Shown here: in pieces, positions 11,222 through 22,791 of the stretch
Layout of the letters: every line of letters begins with the position of its first letter
How positions within the stretch are numbered: the first letter of the stretch is position 1
Source: Erpobdella octoculata
Lineage: Eukaryota; Annelida; Clitellata; Hirudinida; Erpobdellidae
Reading direction: 5' to 3'
Assembly (NCBI GenBank): GCA_963978895.1
Contig: OZ022246.1
Location: 18,858,049 to 18,922,048, forward strand
Length of the DNA: 64,000 bases
Position numbers and translations under genes: made by a program
Notes under the pieces: generated by a model
The model's database searches: none
The model's input: the letters and a program-made list of their open reading frames with translations, nothing else
What the model was told of the DNA's origin: nothing

Positions 11222-11850
11222 CGTATTGCCATCATCATCATCATCACTGTCATCGTCATCAATTACCATCATTATCATCATCATCATCTCGTTGGAATCA
11301 TCGTTGTCATGGTCTCGTCATCATCATCATATCATTATGATATGATTATATAATCATCGTATCATCATTATTGTCATCATAATAATGATCACCATCTTAT
11401 CGTCATCATCGTCATCATCATCACCATATCATTACCACGATCATCATCGTCATCACCATATCATCGTTATTACCATATCATAATCATTACCATTTCATCG
11501 TCGTCATCATCATCATCTCGTTACCATCGTCGTTGTCCCGATCTCGTAAATATCAAAACCATCTCATCATCATTATCATCATTATTATCATGATATAATT
11601 ATATAATCATTAATCATTATATCATCGTTATTGTTCTCATCATCATCACCAAATCATCGTCATCACCATATCATGGTCTTCATATCATCATTATCGCCAT
11701 ATCATGGTCTTCATATCATCATTATCACCATATCATCGTTATTGCCATATCATAATCATCACCATTTCATCGTCATCATCGTCATCATCATCATCATCAT
11801 CACCACCACCATCATCATCATCGTCATCATCATCGTCATCATCATCATCA
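11222..11850. repeat. (CAT/CGT/CAC)n trinucleotide-rich array
   Basis: A long degenerate array of ATC-type triplets is interspersed with CATATCAT and TCATGGTCTTCATATCATCA blocks. The latter repeats at about 11671 and 11704. The open frames rich in Ser or Ile/His here are repeat translations. Confidence 0.9.
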
Positions 11851-12274
11851 GCGGCATCTCGTTTGCTCCTTCATGTGCACGCTACTACAACTAGTCTGAT
11901 CATGTTACCCTCCAGCTTCACATGAAAACGTCTTGAAATTGTTTGTCGTTCCCTGGTTAAGTCGCTCATCTCGAGTGTATACGCTTTCGACCAACTTGGC
12001 ATGGCAGCCAGCGTGTTTCTCTTGCATGGCATGGCAGTCATGTCCACCTCGACCACCCTCGACCCCCCCCTCACACGGAGTGGCGTCGTCTACCTGTTCG
12101 CCGGCGGTTTTAAGTGGAGCGGTTTGCAAGGCAGCTAGGCAGGCAGGCAGGCCAGGAGCATTTTCGTGACAGACATCAAAGAAGGAGACTCCTTGTTCGC
12201 ATTAAATTTGTGCGGTATCGTCTGTTGGTTTGTCATGTGGATCAAATGTGCGTGAGACAAATTTGGAAGAAGAT

Positions 12275-12660
12275 TTGTGTTTGTAAGTATGTGTGTTTGT
12301 AAGTATGTGTGTTTGTAAGTATGTGTGTTTGTAAGTATGTGTGTTTGTAAGTATGTGTGTTTGTAAGTATGTGTGTTTGTAAGTATGTGTGTTTGTAAGT
12401 ATGTGTGTTTGTAAGTATGTGTGTATGTAAGTATGTGTGTTTGTAAGTATGTGTGTATGTATGTATGTATGGGCATATTTGTACTTGTAAGAATGTGTGT
12501 GTGTTTGTATGTATGTATGTATGTATGTATGTATGTATGTATGTATGTATGTATGTATGTATGTATGTATGTATGTATGTATGTATGTATGTATGTATGT
12601 ATGTATGTATGTGTGTGTGTATGTGTGTGTATGTATGTATGTATGTAATATCTATGTAAG
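12275..12660. repeat. 16-bp minisatellite followed by (TATG)n
   Basis: About ten units of TTTGTAAGTATGTGTG occupy 12278-12450. Nearly pure TATG tetranucleotides run at 12505-12650. Every 16-bp unit contains GTAAGTATGT, which also looks like a splice donor, but no exon evidence goes with it. Confidence 0.95.
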
Positions 12661-13139
12661 TATGGGTGTATGTGGCCTACTTCTCGTCATCTACATGGTC
12701 GTGTATGCTTGATTATGTTAAATCATTTCTTCAGGTGATCATCTCCTATAATTCTTCTTCGTTTCCTATCTCTTTGTTTTTCCATCCATTTTTCTTTCCA
12801 GCAGCTGATTCTGGTCACATGATCATTTCTGGTCACATGATCATCTCCTGTCATCATTTTCTTGTGTGTCTGTCTATGTCTACTCTTAATTGCAAAAAAT
12901 ATTTGAAACCGATTGACCTGTCGTAAGTTTGTCACCCTTAACTATGACGAAGCAGTGAATCTTGCATGGAGCCATTTAATTCATTCATTAATTACAATAA
13001 AATTATGCATGAGCTAAAATAATTAAAAATTAATAATTTTGTAATAAAGAAATAATTTAAAAATTCAGAATTAAGTATTCTGTTGATTAGTCGTTTTTTT
13101 TTTTTTTTTTTTTTTATAATAGTTTATAGTCCTTTACAC

Positions 13140-13270
13140 CAAGTGTTTTAAGACTGAAACGGCTGTGTCAGAAGCACCTAAGTACTTCCAGTCGTGGATC
13201 ATAATTTGATCCTTTTAACTTTTCCCTCCTCCTTTCTCCAGGCTTGGGACTGGCTTGCAAAAGCAAGGCG
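13140..13270 (-). repeat. Dispersed repeat, also present inverted at 44408
   Basis: Segments AGCACCTAAGTACTT, GATCATAATTTGATC-like and CTCCAGGCTTGG...GCTTGCAAAAGCAAG match 44408-44530 in the opposite orientation, in the same order. It may be a SINE or MITE body; no tRNA-like head is visible. Confidence 0.55.
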
Positions 13271-13305
13271 GAGTTGTTGATTAGTCGTATTGCTAATGTA
13301 CGTAT

Positions 13306-13409
<104 letters not shown>

Positions 13410-13798
13410 CAAACATGTTACTGGTATGGTATTATTTTATTAGTACTGTGGACAGGTGATCAGGTGATCTATTGTAAATTCAAAATGGATCAGTCAAGTT
13501 GGATGTACATGGGTAGTTAGTTGGTTTGTTTGGTTAGTTGTTCGTACTAAAGTTCATTAATCACTCAATTAATCAGTTCAATTTGATTGGAAGACTTTCC
13601 TTTGTTTCGAATGTGTACATGTTTGAGAATGCACGTGAAGAAGTGTTATGATGGAGTTAATATTTATTTAATTGTTATAATAATAATAATAATATTTGTG
13701 TGTTCCTCTTTTCTTCTTTGTCTGTTTATTTGCGTTCATTGTAGATATTGTTGTCCGTTTGATGTCATGCATTCGTATTCGATTGTGTTGTGTATTAG

Positions 13799-13919
13799 TT
13801 TGTATTGCTTCACTTCATACAGTTTGTATTGCTTCACTTCATACAGTTTGTATTGCTTCACTTCATACAGTTTGTATTGCTTCACTTCATACAGTTTGTA
13901 TTGCTTGACTTCATAACAG
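13799..13919 (+). repeat. 24-bp tandem repeat carrying duplicated 3' splice sites
   Basis: Four identical units of TTTGTATTGCTTCACTTCATACAG are followed by a fifth 25-bp variant ending GACTTCATAACAG directly at the HMG-box exon border (13920). Each unit ends in a pyrimidine-rich stretch plus CAG, so each mimics the acceptor site of the exon. Confidence 0.95.
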
Positions 13920-14088
13920 TGGCATGCCCTGGAAAGATCAGAGCAGGCGAAATATTACGAGATGGCCAAGAAGGAGAAGGAACTACACATGCAGCTTCAT
14001 CCTGGTTGGAGTGCCCGAGACAATTATGCCACTCACACCAAGAAAAAGAAATTAAAACGAGAAAACCAAGACGCACTTTCTGAAACAG
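13920..14088 (+). CDS. TCF/LEF transcription factor, exon with HMG-box second half
   Basis: The exon continues the HMG box in phase: [40 protein letters not shown], then the basic tail KKKKLKREN. The WHAL, QAKYYE, LHMQL and GWSARDNY blocks are diagnostic for TCF/LEF. The Lys/Arg run just after the box is the usual nuclear-localisation and DNA-bending tail. The exon ends at ACAG|GTCC in phase 1. It directly follows an array of duplicated acceptor sites. Several positions differ from the usual metazoan consensus (RK for RR before WHAL, ERSEQ), so it is a diverged but intact member. Confidence 0.94.
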
Positions 14089-14364
14089 GTCCAGCATGTT
14101 TTCTTGTAACCATCACTGTTTAATTAATATATTTTTATGTTTTAATTGGTTTTATTAATTTATCATTCAACTCAAGGCGTGGGGGGGGGGTGAGTGAAAG
14201 AGGGAGAAGGAAAAAGAAAGAAAGGGAGAGAGACAGAGACCTGTCTTTGTATATGTATGAGTGAGTGATAGACAATTTTTTTAGCATTTCATCAGAGTAA
14301 TTCATTTCTAAGGAGCATCTGTAAGTGTGATTATTATTCTACTGTGCTTCTTCAATAATTTCAT

Positions 14365-14640
14365 ACACACTTACATACAGTTATGCACACATACACACGC
14401 AAACACACACATGCACACGCATACAAATACACGTACGTACGAACATACATACACACATGGACACATGCACATACATGTACACGTACGCACACATGCACAT
14501 ACATGTACACGTACGCACACATACACGTACACGTACTCACACGCACACACATGGACACATGCACATACATGTACACGCACGCATACACGTACACGTACTC
14601 ACACGCACACACATGGACACATGCACAGCACGTGCGGAGC
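14365..14640. repeat. (CA)-rich compound minisatellite
   Basis: ACACATGGACACATGCACAT and ACATGTACACGTACGCACAC blocks alternate over about 270 bp. Long frames on both strands are repeat translations. Confidence 0.93.
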
Positions 14641-15235
14641 ACAAAGTCACTTTAATTTAAAATAAAATAAAAAAAATCTGAGCATGATTCGAGAGTGATA
14701 TTAAATCTTTGAATTGGCTGGAGGGGAGTCGTTGTAAGCCTGCTGATGCTGAAACATCAAAAATTTTCAAGATAAGAAGATTACATGAGAAACCAAAATA
14801 ATGAAGAGTGTTGAACCAAAAAGATTTCGTTCGAGAATTTTTTAATATTCTTTGTCGCAAGTTGGACGTTCGTCTATTTGTCCTGCCGTGTGTTTATGAT
14901 GTGCGAGTATTGAGTATTAATAATAATAATTATTATTATTATTATTACATGATTTGCTTTCATCTATATAAATTAACAATACGTCGAAATGTAAAAATCG
15001 AACCCGTTTGTTATGTGTAAGTAATATGTTTAATAATTCTATAACGTGGTTAAGTGTGATGTCCAGCAATGAATAATGTATTGTTGTAATGTGGAGAGTT
15101 GTTAATGTTAGAAAATATTAAAATACGAAAGTTGATTCATATGATGGATAGTTCAAAAAATCGTTTAATTAATAACTGCTACTGTCGTTGTACCAATGAT
15201 GATGTATGAACCGTATCTGAAATATATTGAATATA
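14641..15235. other. TCF intron, nothing recognised
   Basis: AT-rich DNA with a short (ATT)n run at 14925-14947. I looked for a C-clamp exon (KKCRARFG-like) here and did not find one. Confidence 0.5.
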
Positions 15236-15612
15236 TGTAGAACTTTCCAAATGTATCATAATATATGAATATATGAATTAATATATGAATGTATATTATA
15301 TTATATGTAGAACTTTCCAAATGTATCATAATATATGAATGTATGGATATATGTAGAAATTTCCAAATGTATCCATAATATATTAATGCATGGATATAAG
15401 TAGAACTTTCCAGATAATATATGAATGCATGGATATATGTAGAACTTTCCAGATAATATATGAATGCATGGATATATGTAGAACTTTCCAGATAATATAT
15501 GAATGCATGGTTATATGTAGAAATTTCCAGATAATATATGAATGCATGGATATATGTAGACATTTCCAGATAATATATGGATGCATGGATATGTGTAGAC
15601 CTTTTCAAATGT
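15236..15612. repeat. 39-bp minisatellite
   Basis: Units of the form GGATATATGTAGAACTTTCC / AGATAATATATGAATGCAT repeat about six times between 15390 and 15600, with longer variant units to the left. The frames on both strands (YYLESSTYIHAFI) are repeat translation. Confidence 0.93.
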
Positions 15613-15707
15613 ATCCAAATGTAAATTGAATGTATCTAACGTAAAAAAATATTTCTCTAAATCGATCCTTAAAAAAAGTATTTAAATGAAGTTTTCGGTT
15701 CAAACAG

Positions 15708-15771
15708 ATTCACAAAGCAGCAAAAAACTCCGAGTGAGTTTCAGTCCCACTGATGCCTGCCAACCTCACAG
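15708..15771 (+). CDS. Probable TCF/LEF exon after the HMG box
   Basis: A 64-bp segment bounded by TTCAAACAG and CACAG|GTAGAA joins the previous exon in phase (G+AT). It reads DSQSSKKLRVSFSPTDACQP, then H and the start of a split codon. The position and a KK/Arg stretch recall the region where other TCFs start the C-clamp, but the Cys residues of a C-clamp are absent. The call rests on consistent phase and splice sites only. Confidence 0.5.
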
Positions 15772-15873
15772 GTAGAATTTTTCTTTAGGTTAATTTCACT
15801 TCTTTTTCTTCTTTGTTTTTATTTTATCTTCAATGATCTCTCGATGATTTTATTACAATTCCATAATTTCCAG

Positions 15874-15940
15874 GCTGCCACCTGGCGATTCCATGGCAAG
15901 GCACAGCCTTCCTTCTTTAAAAAACCCGCTAGTCTTATGA
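15874..15940 (+). CDS. Probable TCF/LEF terminal exon
   Basis: After ATTTCCAG the split codon completes in phase and the frame reads LPPGDSMARHSLPSLKNPLV, one Leu and a TGA at 15938-15940. The Pro/Ser-rich short tail is of the kind seen at TCF/LEF C-termini. It would give a short isoform without a C-clamp. The longer frame here (15844-16074) uses another phase and does not join upstream exons. No transcript evidence is available. Confidence 0.48.
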
Positions 15941-16270
15941 ATTCTAAACAGACCAGGTTAGATAGATTAGCATTTTATTCTCATAATCTTGATGATTGGT
16001 TTTTCTCCCCCCACCGCATATCTTTCAATCGAACAATAAATCAAAAGTTTATAAGAGAGTCGTGGCTGGAATAAATGAATGGTTATTGAATTAAATGATC
16101 CTTGATGATGTGTAAACTCGATGCCATTCAAAATGTATCAATGAGTCTGGAATGATACTGCTGGAAGGTAGGTCAGGCGTGGCGCTTATTTGATTTGTCA
16201 TCATTCATCCATTGTCCTCCCATCTCCACGTGGTGAGATTAAAAGACGTCCTACTCACACGCTCCCTTCC
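15941..16270. other. Possible 3' untranslated DNA of the TCF gene
   Basis: The stretch contains an AATAAA-like hexamer at about 16031 (ACAATAAATC) after the inferred stop. I see no other feature. Confidence 0.35.
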
Positions 16271-16284
16271 TAATGGCGACCGAA

Positions 16285-16298
16285 TCGAGAGAGAGAGG

Positions 16299-16334
<36 letters not shown>

Positions 16335-16640
16335 ATGAGGAGGAAGAGAAAGAGAAAGAGAGAGAGAGAGAGAATGAGGAGGAAGAGAAAGAGAAACTAG
16401 AAGGCGCTGAGCTTTCATTCAGCGCCTTAATTATGATGTACAGGTTGTTTATGAGCAGAGCCAGTTAAGTAATTTAATTTTATCAAGTCTTTCTTTCAAT
16501 TCGTATCTTCATTATTATTTAGTGTGAATTACTCGAGTTGTAAGTGCAGACAAGGTTTATCATAAGATTATGACTCATATTGAAAGAGAGAGAGAAAAAG
16601 AGAGAGAAGGAATGGAAAGAGAGAAAAATAATTTTTTTTA
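16285..16640. repeat. (GA)n-rich blocks
   Basis: Purine runs GAGAGAGAGAGAATGAGGAG and AGGAAGAGAAAGAGAAA at 16285-16395 (two near-identical units) and a shorter block at 16581-16628. Confidence 0.9.
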
Positions 16641-16888
16641 AATCGTATAAGGTTCCTCTCCAGGAATTACTGAAAGTTTCTAACTTTACATGGTCAGGAG
16701 ACATTTATAAATTTTAATAAATAGGTCACTTTTTTCTGATTCCTACTTGAGTCAACAGATTTTTTTTAAATTCTTTCCTAATCTTGTATTTCAGATGGTC
16801 GTCATCCAATCGTTTTGCAGGGGAGACAGTTCAGTGTAGAAGAAGAAGAAGATTCCTTTGAAGATATTTCAATCTCTCTCGCAATAAA

Positions 16889-17226
16889 TATACTCACTCA
16901 CTCACTCACTCACTCACTCACTCACTCACTCACTCACTCACTCACTCACTCACTCACTCACTCACTCACTCACTCACTCACTCACTCACTCACTCACTCA
17001 CTCACTCACTCACTCACTCACTCACTCACTCACTCACTCACTCACTCACTCACTCACTCACTCACTCACTCACTCACTCACTCACTCACTCACTCACTCA
17101 CTCACTCACTCACTCACTCACTCACTCACTCACTCACTCACTCTCACTCACTCACTCACTCACTCACTCACTCACTCACTCACACTCACTCACTCACTCA
17201 CTCACACTCACTCACTCACTCACTCA
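16889..17226. repeat. (CTCA)n tetranucleotide array
   Basis: About 335 bp of CTCA repeats with a few CA/CT interruptions in the last 90 bp. The 203-residue open frame (LTHSLTHS) is repeat-derived. Confidence 0.98.
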
Positions 17227-17793
17227 TTTTGGAACACTTTCATGTGTTTTATTTCAATTATTTCTTATTAATTCTATATTTTCCTGTAATTACGATATAT
17301 ATTTTTTCTGTAATGAAGTCAATCAAAATGGTATTTAGATTTTTATTTATTTATGTTACATATTTTTTATTGCTAGTCAGGTGGGAACCGTTGCAATTTA
17401 AATATTTTTTTATGATTGCACTATGACGACGATGCTGATGATGATGTCGATGATGATGATGATGTCTATTTGCTAGTTTTCAGTAATCATGGTTTTTTGG
17501 AGCAGCTAAATCAAGATCTGTTCTGATGATGGTGATGATAAATATTGTATAAAGTTCTTGCGGTTTCTTACGACTTTTATGCTTATATATATATACATAT
17601 TTGTGTGTATACATCTACTACTACTTCTGTTCTACTGGCTAGAGGGCTGCTTTTTACGAGCCTTTATGACGAAGTGATCTACTTTTATTGATGACATTCA
17701 CTAACATTCACTAAGGGGCCAGTGTCCGGATAATTTCAAACACACACCTAGTCGAAAAGTTTAGGGTTTCGATTATGATGAATGCAGATTTGA

Positions 17794-17990
17794 ACTCACT
17801 CACTCACTCACTCGCTCTCACTCACTCACTCACTCACTCACTCACTCACTCACTCACTCACTCACTCACTCACTCACTCACTCACTCACTCACTCACTCA
17901 CTCACTCACTCACTCACTCACTCACTCACTCACTCACTCACTCACTCACTCACTCACTTACTCACTCACTCACTCACTCACACACACAAA
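17794..17990. repeat. Second (CTCA)n array
   Basis: About 195 bp of the same unit, 570 bp after the first array and in the same orientation; one CTTA variant at about 17958. Confidence 0.98.
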
Positions 17991-19190
17991 CATTTTTACA
18001 CAAAATGGCTGAATCAAAACTCAGAAATGAAAGACTGTTTGTACTCATTTAAAAATATCCATGCATCACCGGTTTTCTTCTGCGTTCTTGTTGTTATTGT
18101 TGTTGTTGTTGTTGTTCATCTGTCGGAGACTCCCGTGTCGGCGTAAGTAAGTAAGTTAGTAAGAAATTCTCTCGTTTGTTTTTTGTACATAGACTTCCAT
18201 TTCAATGTGAATAAATAATTTTTTTAATCATGGAATTATTTCTTCGAACATTCAATCATTGCTTCTGTGTTCCCTCATGTTCTTTTTTTTTCTTTTTTTG
18301 TTTTGTTTTCGTTGTTATTTTTCTTTTTTTTCGAAACGTTTTGACGATTTGCCATTTCAAAGTCAATAAGGTGGACGACAGCTTTAATACTTATTACAAA
18401 ACCACACCTCCTACTCGGGTAAACTTCTTTAGGTATTGCAAAGATTATAAAATAACAGTTTAAATAATAATTTAAGCGTGCCTTTTTGTAAACCAGCGTT
18501 TTCGATTACAGTCACTTCGCGATGGTAAAATGCTCTTTTTGACGATTTTTCTCACGTTTTATGATTAATTAACTTTTAAATTTATTTAATAACGGTTATC
18601 AGCAGTTTCTTTTCATTTTTTTTCATTTACGTATCTTTCTAGAAAGTAATTTTAAAGCTTGTTTATTCTTGCAAGAGCTCCATCCTACAAAATTGTGTAC
18701 TTTTTTCACTACGAAAACACTTTAAGTTGATTAGATTATTTAATATAAATTGTTGCCATGACATTTGTTATTTTTCATGACTTTATTGTTTAATATTTGT
18801 TCACCATATAAAATTGTAATTCGGTCAAAACTAGGCGTAAGATTTCTAACAAGTTAATCCACTAGTAGTATTTGGTGGTTCTCTGGCGTGAATTTTGAAA
18901 AGGCGGATCATCCATTTTGTGGCCAATTGATCTTGTTTGTACGGTAATATTTCTTGAGGTGCCCGCTTTTGCTGATCAACACCTGATCTTGAATTTGAAA
19001 ACACTGTACAAGCTTACATTTCTTTGAATGTGATACTATAGTAAATTATCCCAAATGGAGTAAAAGCAAAAATTTTGGTGCAGGCAGTATGCGTAAATCA
19101 AAATTCTCGTAGACTTTTTTTGTCATATTCCGGCAATAACTTCTCTTAGCTATTTCATCGATTGAACCTGTTGGTTGCGATCCGATTTCC
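17991..19190. other. AT-rich DNA, no gene recognised
   Basis: A (GTT)n run lies near 18090-18113, (TAAG)n near 18146-18155 and poly-T patches follow. No coding family is recognisable. Confidence 0.5.
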
Positions 19191-19194
19191 TCTT

Positions 19195-19290
19195 AAAATA
19201 AGCAAAATTTCTCTTTGATTTATCGGCAGCGTTCGACACTGTTGATTGTGTTGATCAGCTCAAACTCGTCTATAAACGGTTTTCACGACA
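19195..19290 (+). pseudogene. Tiny LINE reverse-transcriptase fragment (motif A)
   Basis: The + frame starting near 19211 reads LFDLSAAFDTVDCVDQLKLV. DLSAAFDTVDH is the hallmark of reverse-transcriptase motif A in CR1/Jockey-type non-LTR elements. Nothing else of the element is recognisable around it. Confidence 0.7.
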
Positions 19291-19619
19291 AAATGAGCAC
19301 AGACAAAACGTTTTGCCGTGGAACCTCTATAAACACAAACTAAAATTATCGTTTGGATTTGTTCGCTTAGTTTTCAGCTAGATTCAATCCTGTTTTGCCA
19401 ATTGAGTTTATAAATTCTTCTTTTTAGTATGAATGAATGAACAAGAGGGGTCGGACATAGATCTGATATTCGTCACAATATACAAGGGTGGGGGCAGACT
19501 ATAATTTCTATATTTCACGACACCCTGGTGTCTAGAATATAAATATAATTTCATATAGATATCGATCTCCTAAAGTCAAATATAACCTTCATTTGGACCT
19601 ATCAGGTCAAGTTTTTAAG

Positions 19620-19622
19620 TTA

Positions 19623-19658
<36 letters not shown>

Positions 19659-19887
19659 TGACTGGGCGTGTGTCCTCCATGCATTACTACACCATTCATC
19701 CGATCGTAATGCAATTTTCACACAACCTTGAGAGTCAATGGAGCAAGGTTCTTGTGAAATCGGTCTCAAAATTAGCGGAGCGGGAAAGGGAAAGCGACCG
19801 GGAACGGGAGAGCAAGCGGGGAAGGAAACGGGAGAAAGAGAGAAAAACGATAGAAAAACCCCGGGCAACGCCGGTACCCCGCTATTT
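19620..19887 (+). mobile_element. Short non-autonomous Helitron copy
   Basis: It starts in a (TA)n run, then has CACCATTCATCCGATCGTAA and TTTTCACACAACCTTGAGAG (both also at 63809 and inverted in 52690-52775). The AGCGGGAAAGGGAAAGCGAC array follows, then AAAAACGATAGAAAAACC, the hairpin CCCCGGGCAACGCCGG and CCCCGCTATT. The last CTAT replaces the usual CTAG. Confidence 0.82.
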
Positions 19888-20019
19888 GAACATATTAATA
19901 GGTTTGCATCTAAGCCTATAATCCTATAAGTTTTTGTTTGAGTCAATGTTCATAGAATTCAAGTCTCTATGTGAGTCATTAACATATGATTCTTTATTGA
20001 CAGAAAATCACTGGTTTTG

Positions 20020-21168
20020 TTGAAAAAGCTTGTTTGACCTGTTTTGGGGTCGAATTGGGAGACCAAGATAAACGTTGTGCGCCGCATAGTGTCTGCACGA
20101 AAATGTACAGAGCGTTTGCGACAGTGTACTAGAAGAATTAGAAAAAGGTTTGCTGTACTAATAGTATATTGGGAGCCTAATAATGACGTGGATGACTACA
20201 TGCATGTGGGCTCTGAATTTGAAGGGTATTACCTAGAAAAACCGACAAACGCTAGTCTATCCTAACCTTGCCTCGGCTATTAGACCGGTTCCACGCAGTG
20301 AAGAGCTTCCGGTACCCATCTTCAGTGTCTTGCTTGATATGAGTTTACCCTTAACTAACCAAGAGTCATCAAAACTTTTCAATTAAAGCCATACATTACT
20401 TATTTCACATGTAAAAGCTGAATAATCTTGTTCGTGATTTGTATTTCCCGAAAAATTTCGCTTAACTGTTCGATTCCTTGCTGAAGAAAAAATATCTTCC
20501 AGAGAATGGTATCCGGGTAGGTATACTCTTAATCTTATGTTAAGAACGACTGGCCAAGTATTGCTCTATTTAGAGCTACTGAAATAGGTATTGGAAGAAC
20601 CTTTAGTTGAGCAAGAGAAGATCATTTTCCCCCTGTGGAAACCAAATTGAAATTGATCAAACAATTTTTAAATCTCTTGTGAAAATGGAAAGTGCTTTAA
20701 ATATATCTGCATCATGTTTCCACGTTTTACGATGAAAAAACCCAAAGCGGGGATTTTAGATAAACCCAGATCCGTAAGCTCTTGAAGGACAAACATTTTG
20801 TGAAAACCATGACTGAAAAGGAAGCATCAGCTTGGCAAGCCTCTTTAGATGTTGCGTAAATTTTTTTGGAAAAACTAATAAAACAATGAAAACATTGTTA
20901 CCAGCTTGATATCAAGTTTTTTTTAAATTGGCGCAAATATATAAGCATCAAAATGCAATCTCTTTTAGTTAGCTCGATTGTTTTCCTTTGCAGACCCAAG
21001 AAATTGTGGCCAACTCGGAGAAAAACTTTGGCTGATTTGTCGGTTGAGTCGGATGAGAGGCTGCTCAACAAAGTTTCAAAGCAGCATTTCATTTTTTTTG
21101 CAATTGCCAATGTCGAAATACTGGACTTGCTGTTACTTAACTCTTGTTAAAGAGCTGATACCCAGTGC
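20020..21168 (+). pseudogene. Decayed dispersed-repeat protein, unclassified
   Basis: The + frames give CLTCFGVELGDQDKRCAPHS, then TDKR...PSVS-type text, RKLLKDKHFVKTMTEKEASA, WQASLDVA and a block ending LTLVKELIPSAK, with many stops and frame changes. The order and spacing recall a multicopy protein of unknown function that occurs widely in invertebrate genomes (blocks LGDQDK.WAPH, RKL..D..F...M...E..AW..F and an ADYCW-like end). I recall this family only loosely and assign no function. The element ends where the hAT at 21177 has inserted. Confidence 0.45.
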
Positions 21169-21176
21169 CAAATAAG

Positions 21177-22028
21177 CAGTGTTGTTTCAGTTAGGGTTTT
21201 TCAGTTAGAGTATCAGTTAAAGTTAGCCAATTTAATATTTTTTAGTTAGTATTACAGTTAAAGTTAATTTTTTTCATTTTTTCCAGTTAATATTAGAGTT
21301 AATAATTTTTTCAGTTACTATTACAGTTAGTATAACAGTTATTAATATAACCCAGTACTGATATTACTAAGCAAACGCTGTCTCAGTTTCACTTCTTGTG
21401 CATCTGAATTCCATTCCTTTTTTGGTTAATAAAAGCAGGCAAAGTAGTCTGTGCGCTATTCTGGTTAACCGTGTTTCCTATATCATTTTCCATTAGTTTG
21501 CGCTTGGCCTTTAGCTTTTTGCGATTTGTCTCCAAAACCTCAAGTTCTTTTGCCACTTCCTTATGTCTATGACTTAGATGATTTACTTTTCAACAGAGCT
21601 ACGCAAGTTTCGACCACGTGAGCTTCCGAATCTTTTTCTCCCACACGTTGCACGGGTTCGTAACTTAAATAACGCCAAACTCCTTTTTCTTGTTTTCGGC
21701 CAGAATTTATTTTTAACATTGTTCATACCTCGTTAAATGCAAATAAAGCGATGAAAAAGCAAGTAATAGTAGAGATAAAAGACACGAGTGGGTCCGGTTA
21801 CCAAATATAAACAAAGAAATAAAATTTTGACGCATTTCTGTATTGGATTTTCCGAAAACATTTTTTTTTCAGTTTGTATTACAGTTACTACTTTTTTTTA
21901 CTATTAGTATTACAATTAAAGTTAACATTATTTTTCAGTTACAGTTTCAGTTAGTACTTAACTTAAATCTCTTTTTTCAGTTATTAGACCAAATTCAGTT
22001 AAAGTTACGCTTAACTGAAACAACACTG
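21177..22028. mobile_element. hAT-type non-autonomous element, TSD CAAATAAG
   Basis: The inverted ends CAGTGTTGTTTCAGTTA are flanked by a perfect 8-bp duplication CAAATAAG (21169-21176 and 22029-22036). CAG...CTG termini with an 8-bp TSD are hAT features. The first and last 150 bp are built of degenerate CAGTTA(A/G)AGTTA units that mirror each other. I find no transposase motif inside. Confidence 0.92.
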
Positions 22029-22036
22029 CAAATAAG

Positions 22037-22783
22037 GCATTATTGACTTGCGGTCTGCAAATGTATTTGATCAAATGGCAGTTGCTGCTGGATTTCCGTC
22101 TAATGACAAGTCGATAAGCACAAACAAGTACTCGGCGGTCACCTGGACGTTGGGTCAAGGTCATATTATTGGCACTAAATGAACTCTGCGCAAACTTGAC
22201 GTGTCTTTTACATCATTCTAGATTCAGTCAATGTTGCAATGGACCACCGATTTGGCGAGTCCAAACTTGTTCGATTAATGCATACATTTTTGTTGAGAAA
22301 TGCTTTAAAAAACTCTGACACTTTATTTGCCTCGACAAAGAAGCTACAGTACCGTAACGCACTTCCAAATGTTTACCAGCAGTCTGTCGGAGTATGCCCC
22401 ATCGGTGTGTCAACTGCAACGTGCAAGTGCAGTTTTTCAGTTTTTCTAATCTCACGCGAATTCTGCAACATTATCGTCAATCAGTGGGCCACAAGTATAA
22501 GGTCCAACTGGTCCTATTAGCCTACTAGCATTCGAGAATAATCTTTTAACGCTTAAAGTGAATCTGAGGACCTTAGTAGAAAAGTTTGCTCTGACGCAAT
22601 GACCTTATGAAATATGTTTTTATGATGAAGTGTTTTATGTGTAAATTTTAATTGTTTTAAAATGCTGTTTGTATTTACATGCTTGGAAAAGTTCTCGAGC
22701 TGATTCGAAATTTGTAGATTAAGATAGTTCCAAAATGGTCAAGCCTGATTTGTCACGTAAATCACATTTTGGAAGTCGATTCA
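22037..22783. other. Unassigned DNA between two hAT elements
   Basis: The open frames here (22228-22520, both strands) show no known family. The stretch may continue the host sequence of the 21177 insertion. Confidence 0.4.
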
Positions 22784-22791
22784 CTAGAAGG

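Noticed and set aside
12278..12450. Repeated GTAAGTATGT as a splice-donor array
   Set aside because: Unlike the two arrays that abut known exons, there is no exon next to it; it is just a 16-bp minisatellite.
15844..16074. 76-residue frame AATWRFHGKAQPSFFKKPAS
   Set aside because: It overlaps the inferred TCF terminal exon in another phase; the phase that joins upstream exons ends at 15940.
16815..17426. 203-residue frame beginning QGRQFSVEEEEDSFEDISIS
   Set aside because: It starts after an acceptor-like TTTCAG and could be an alternative TCF exon, but the bulk is (CTCA)n translation and the join to upstream exons is unsupported.
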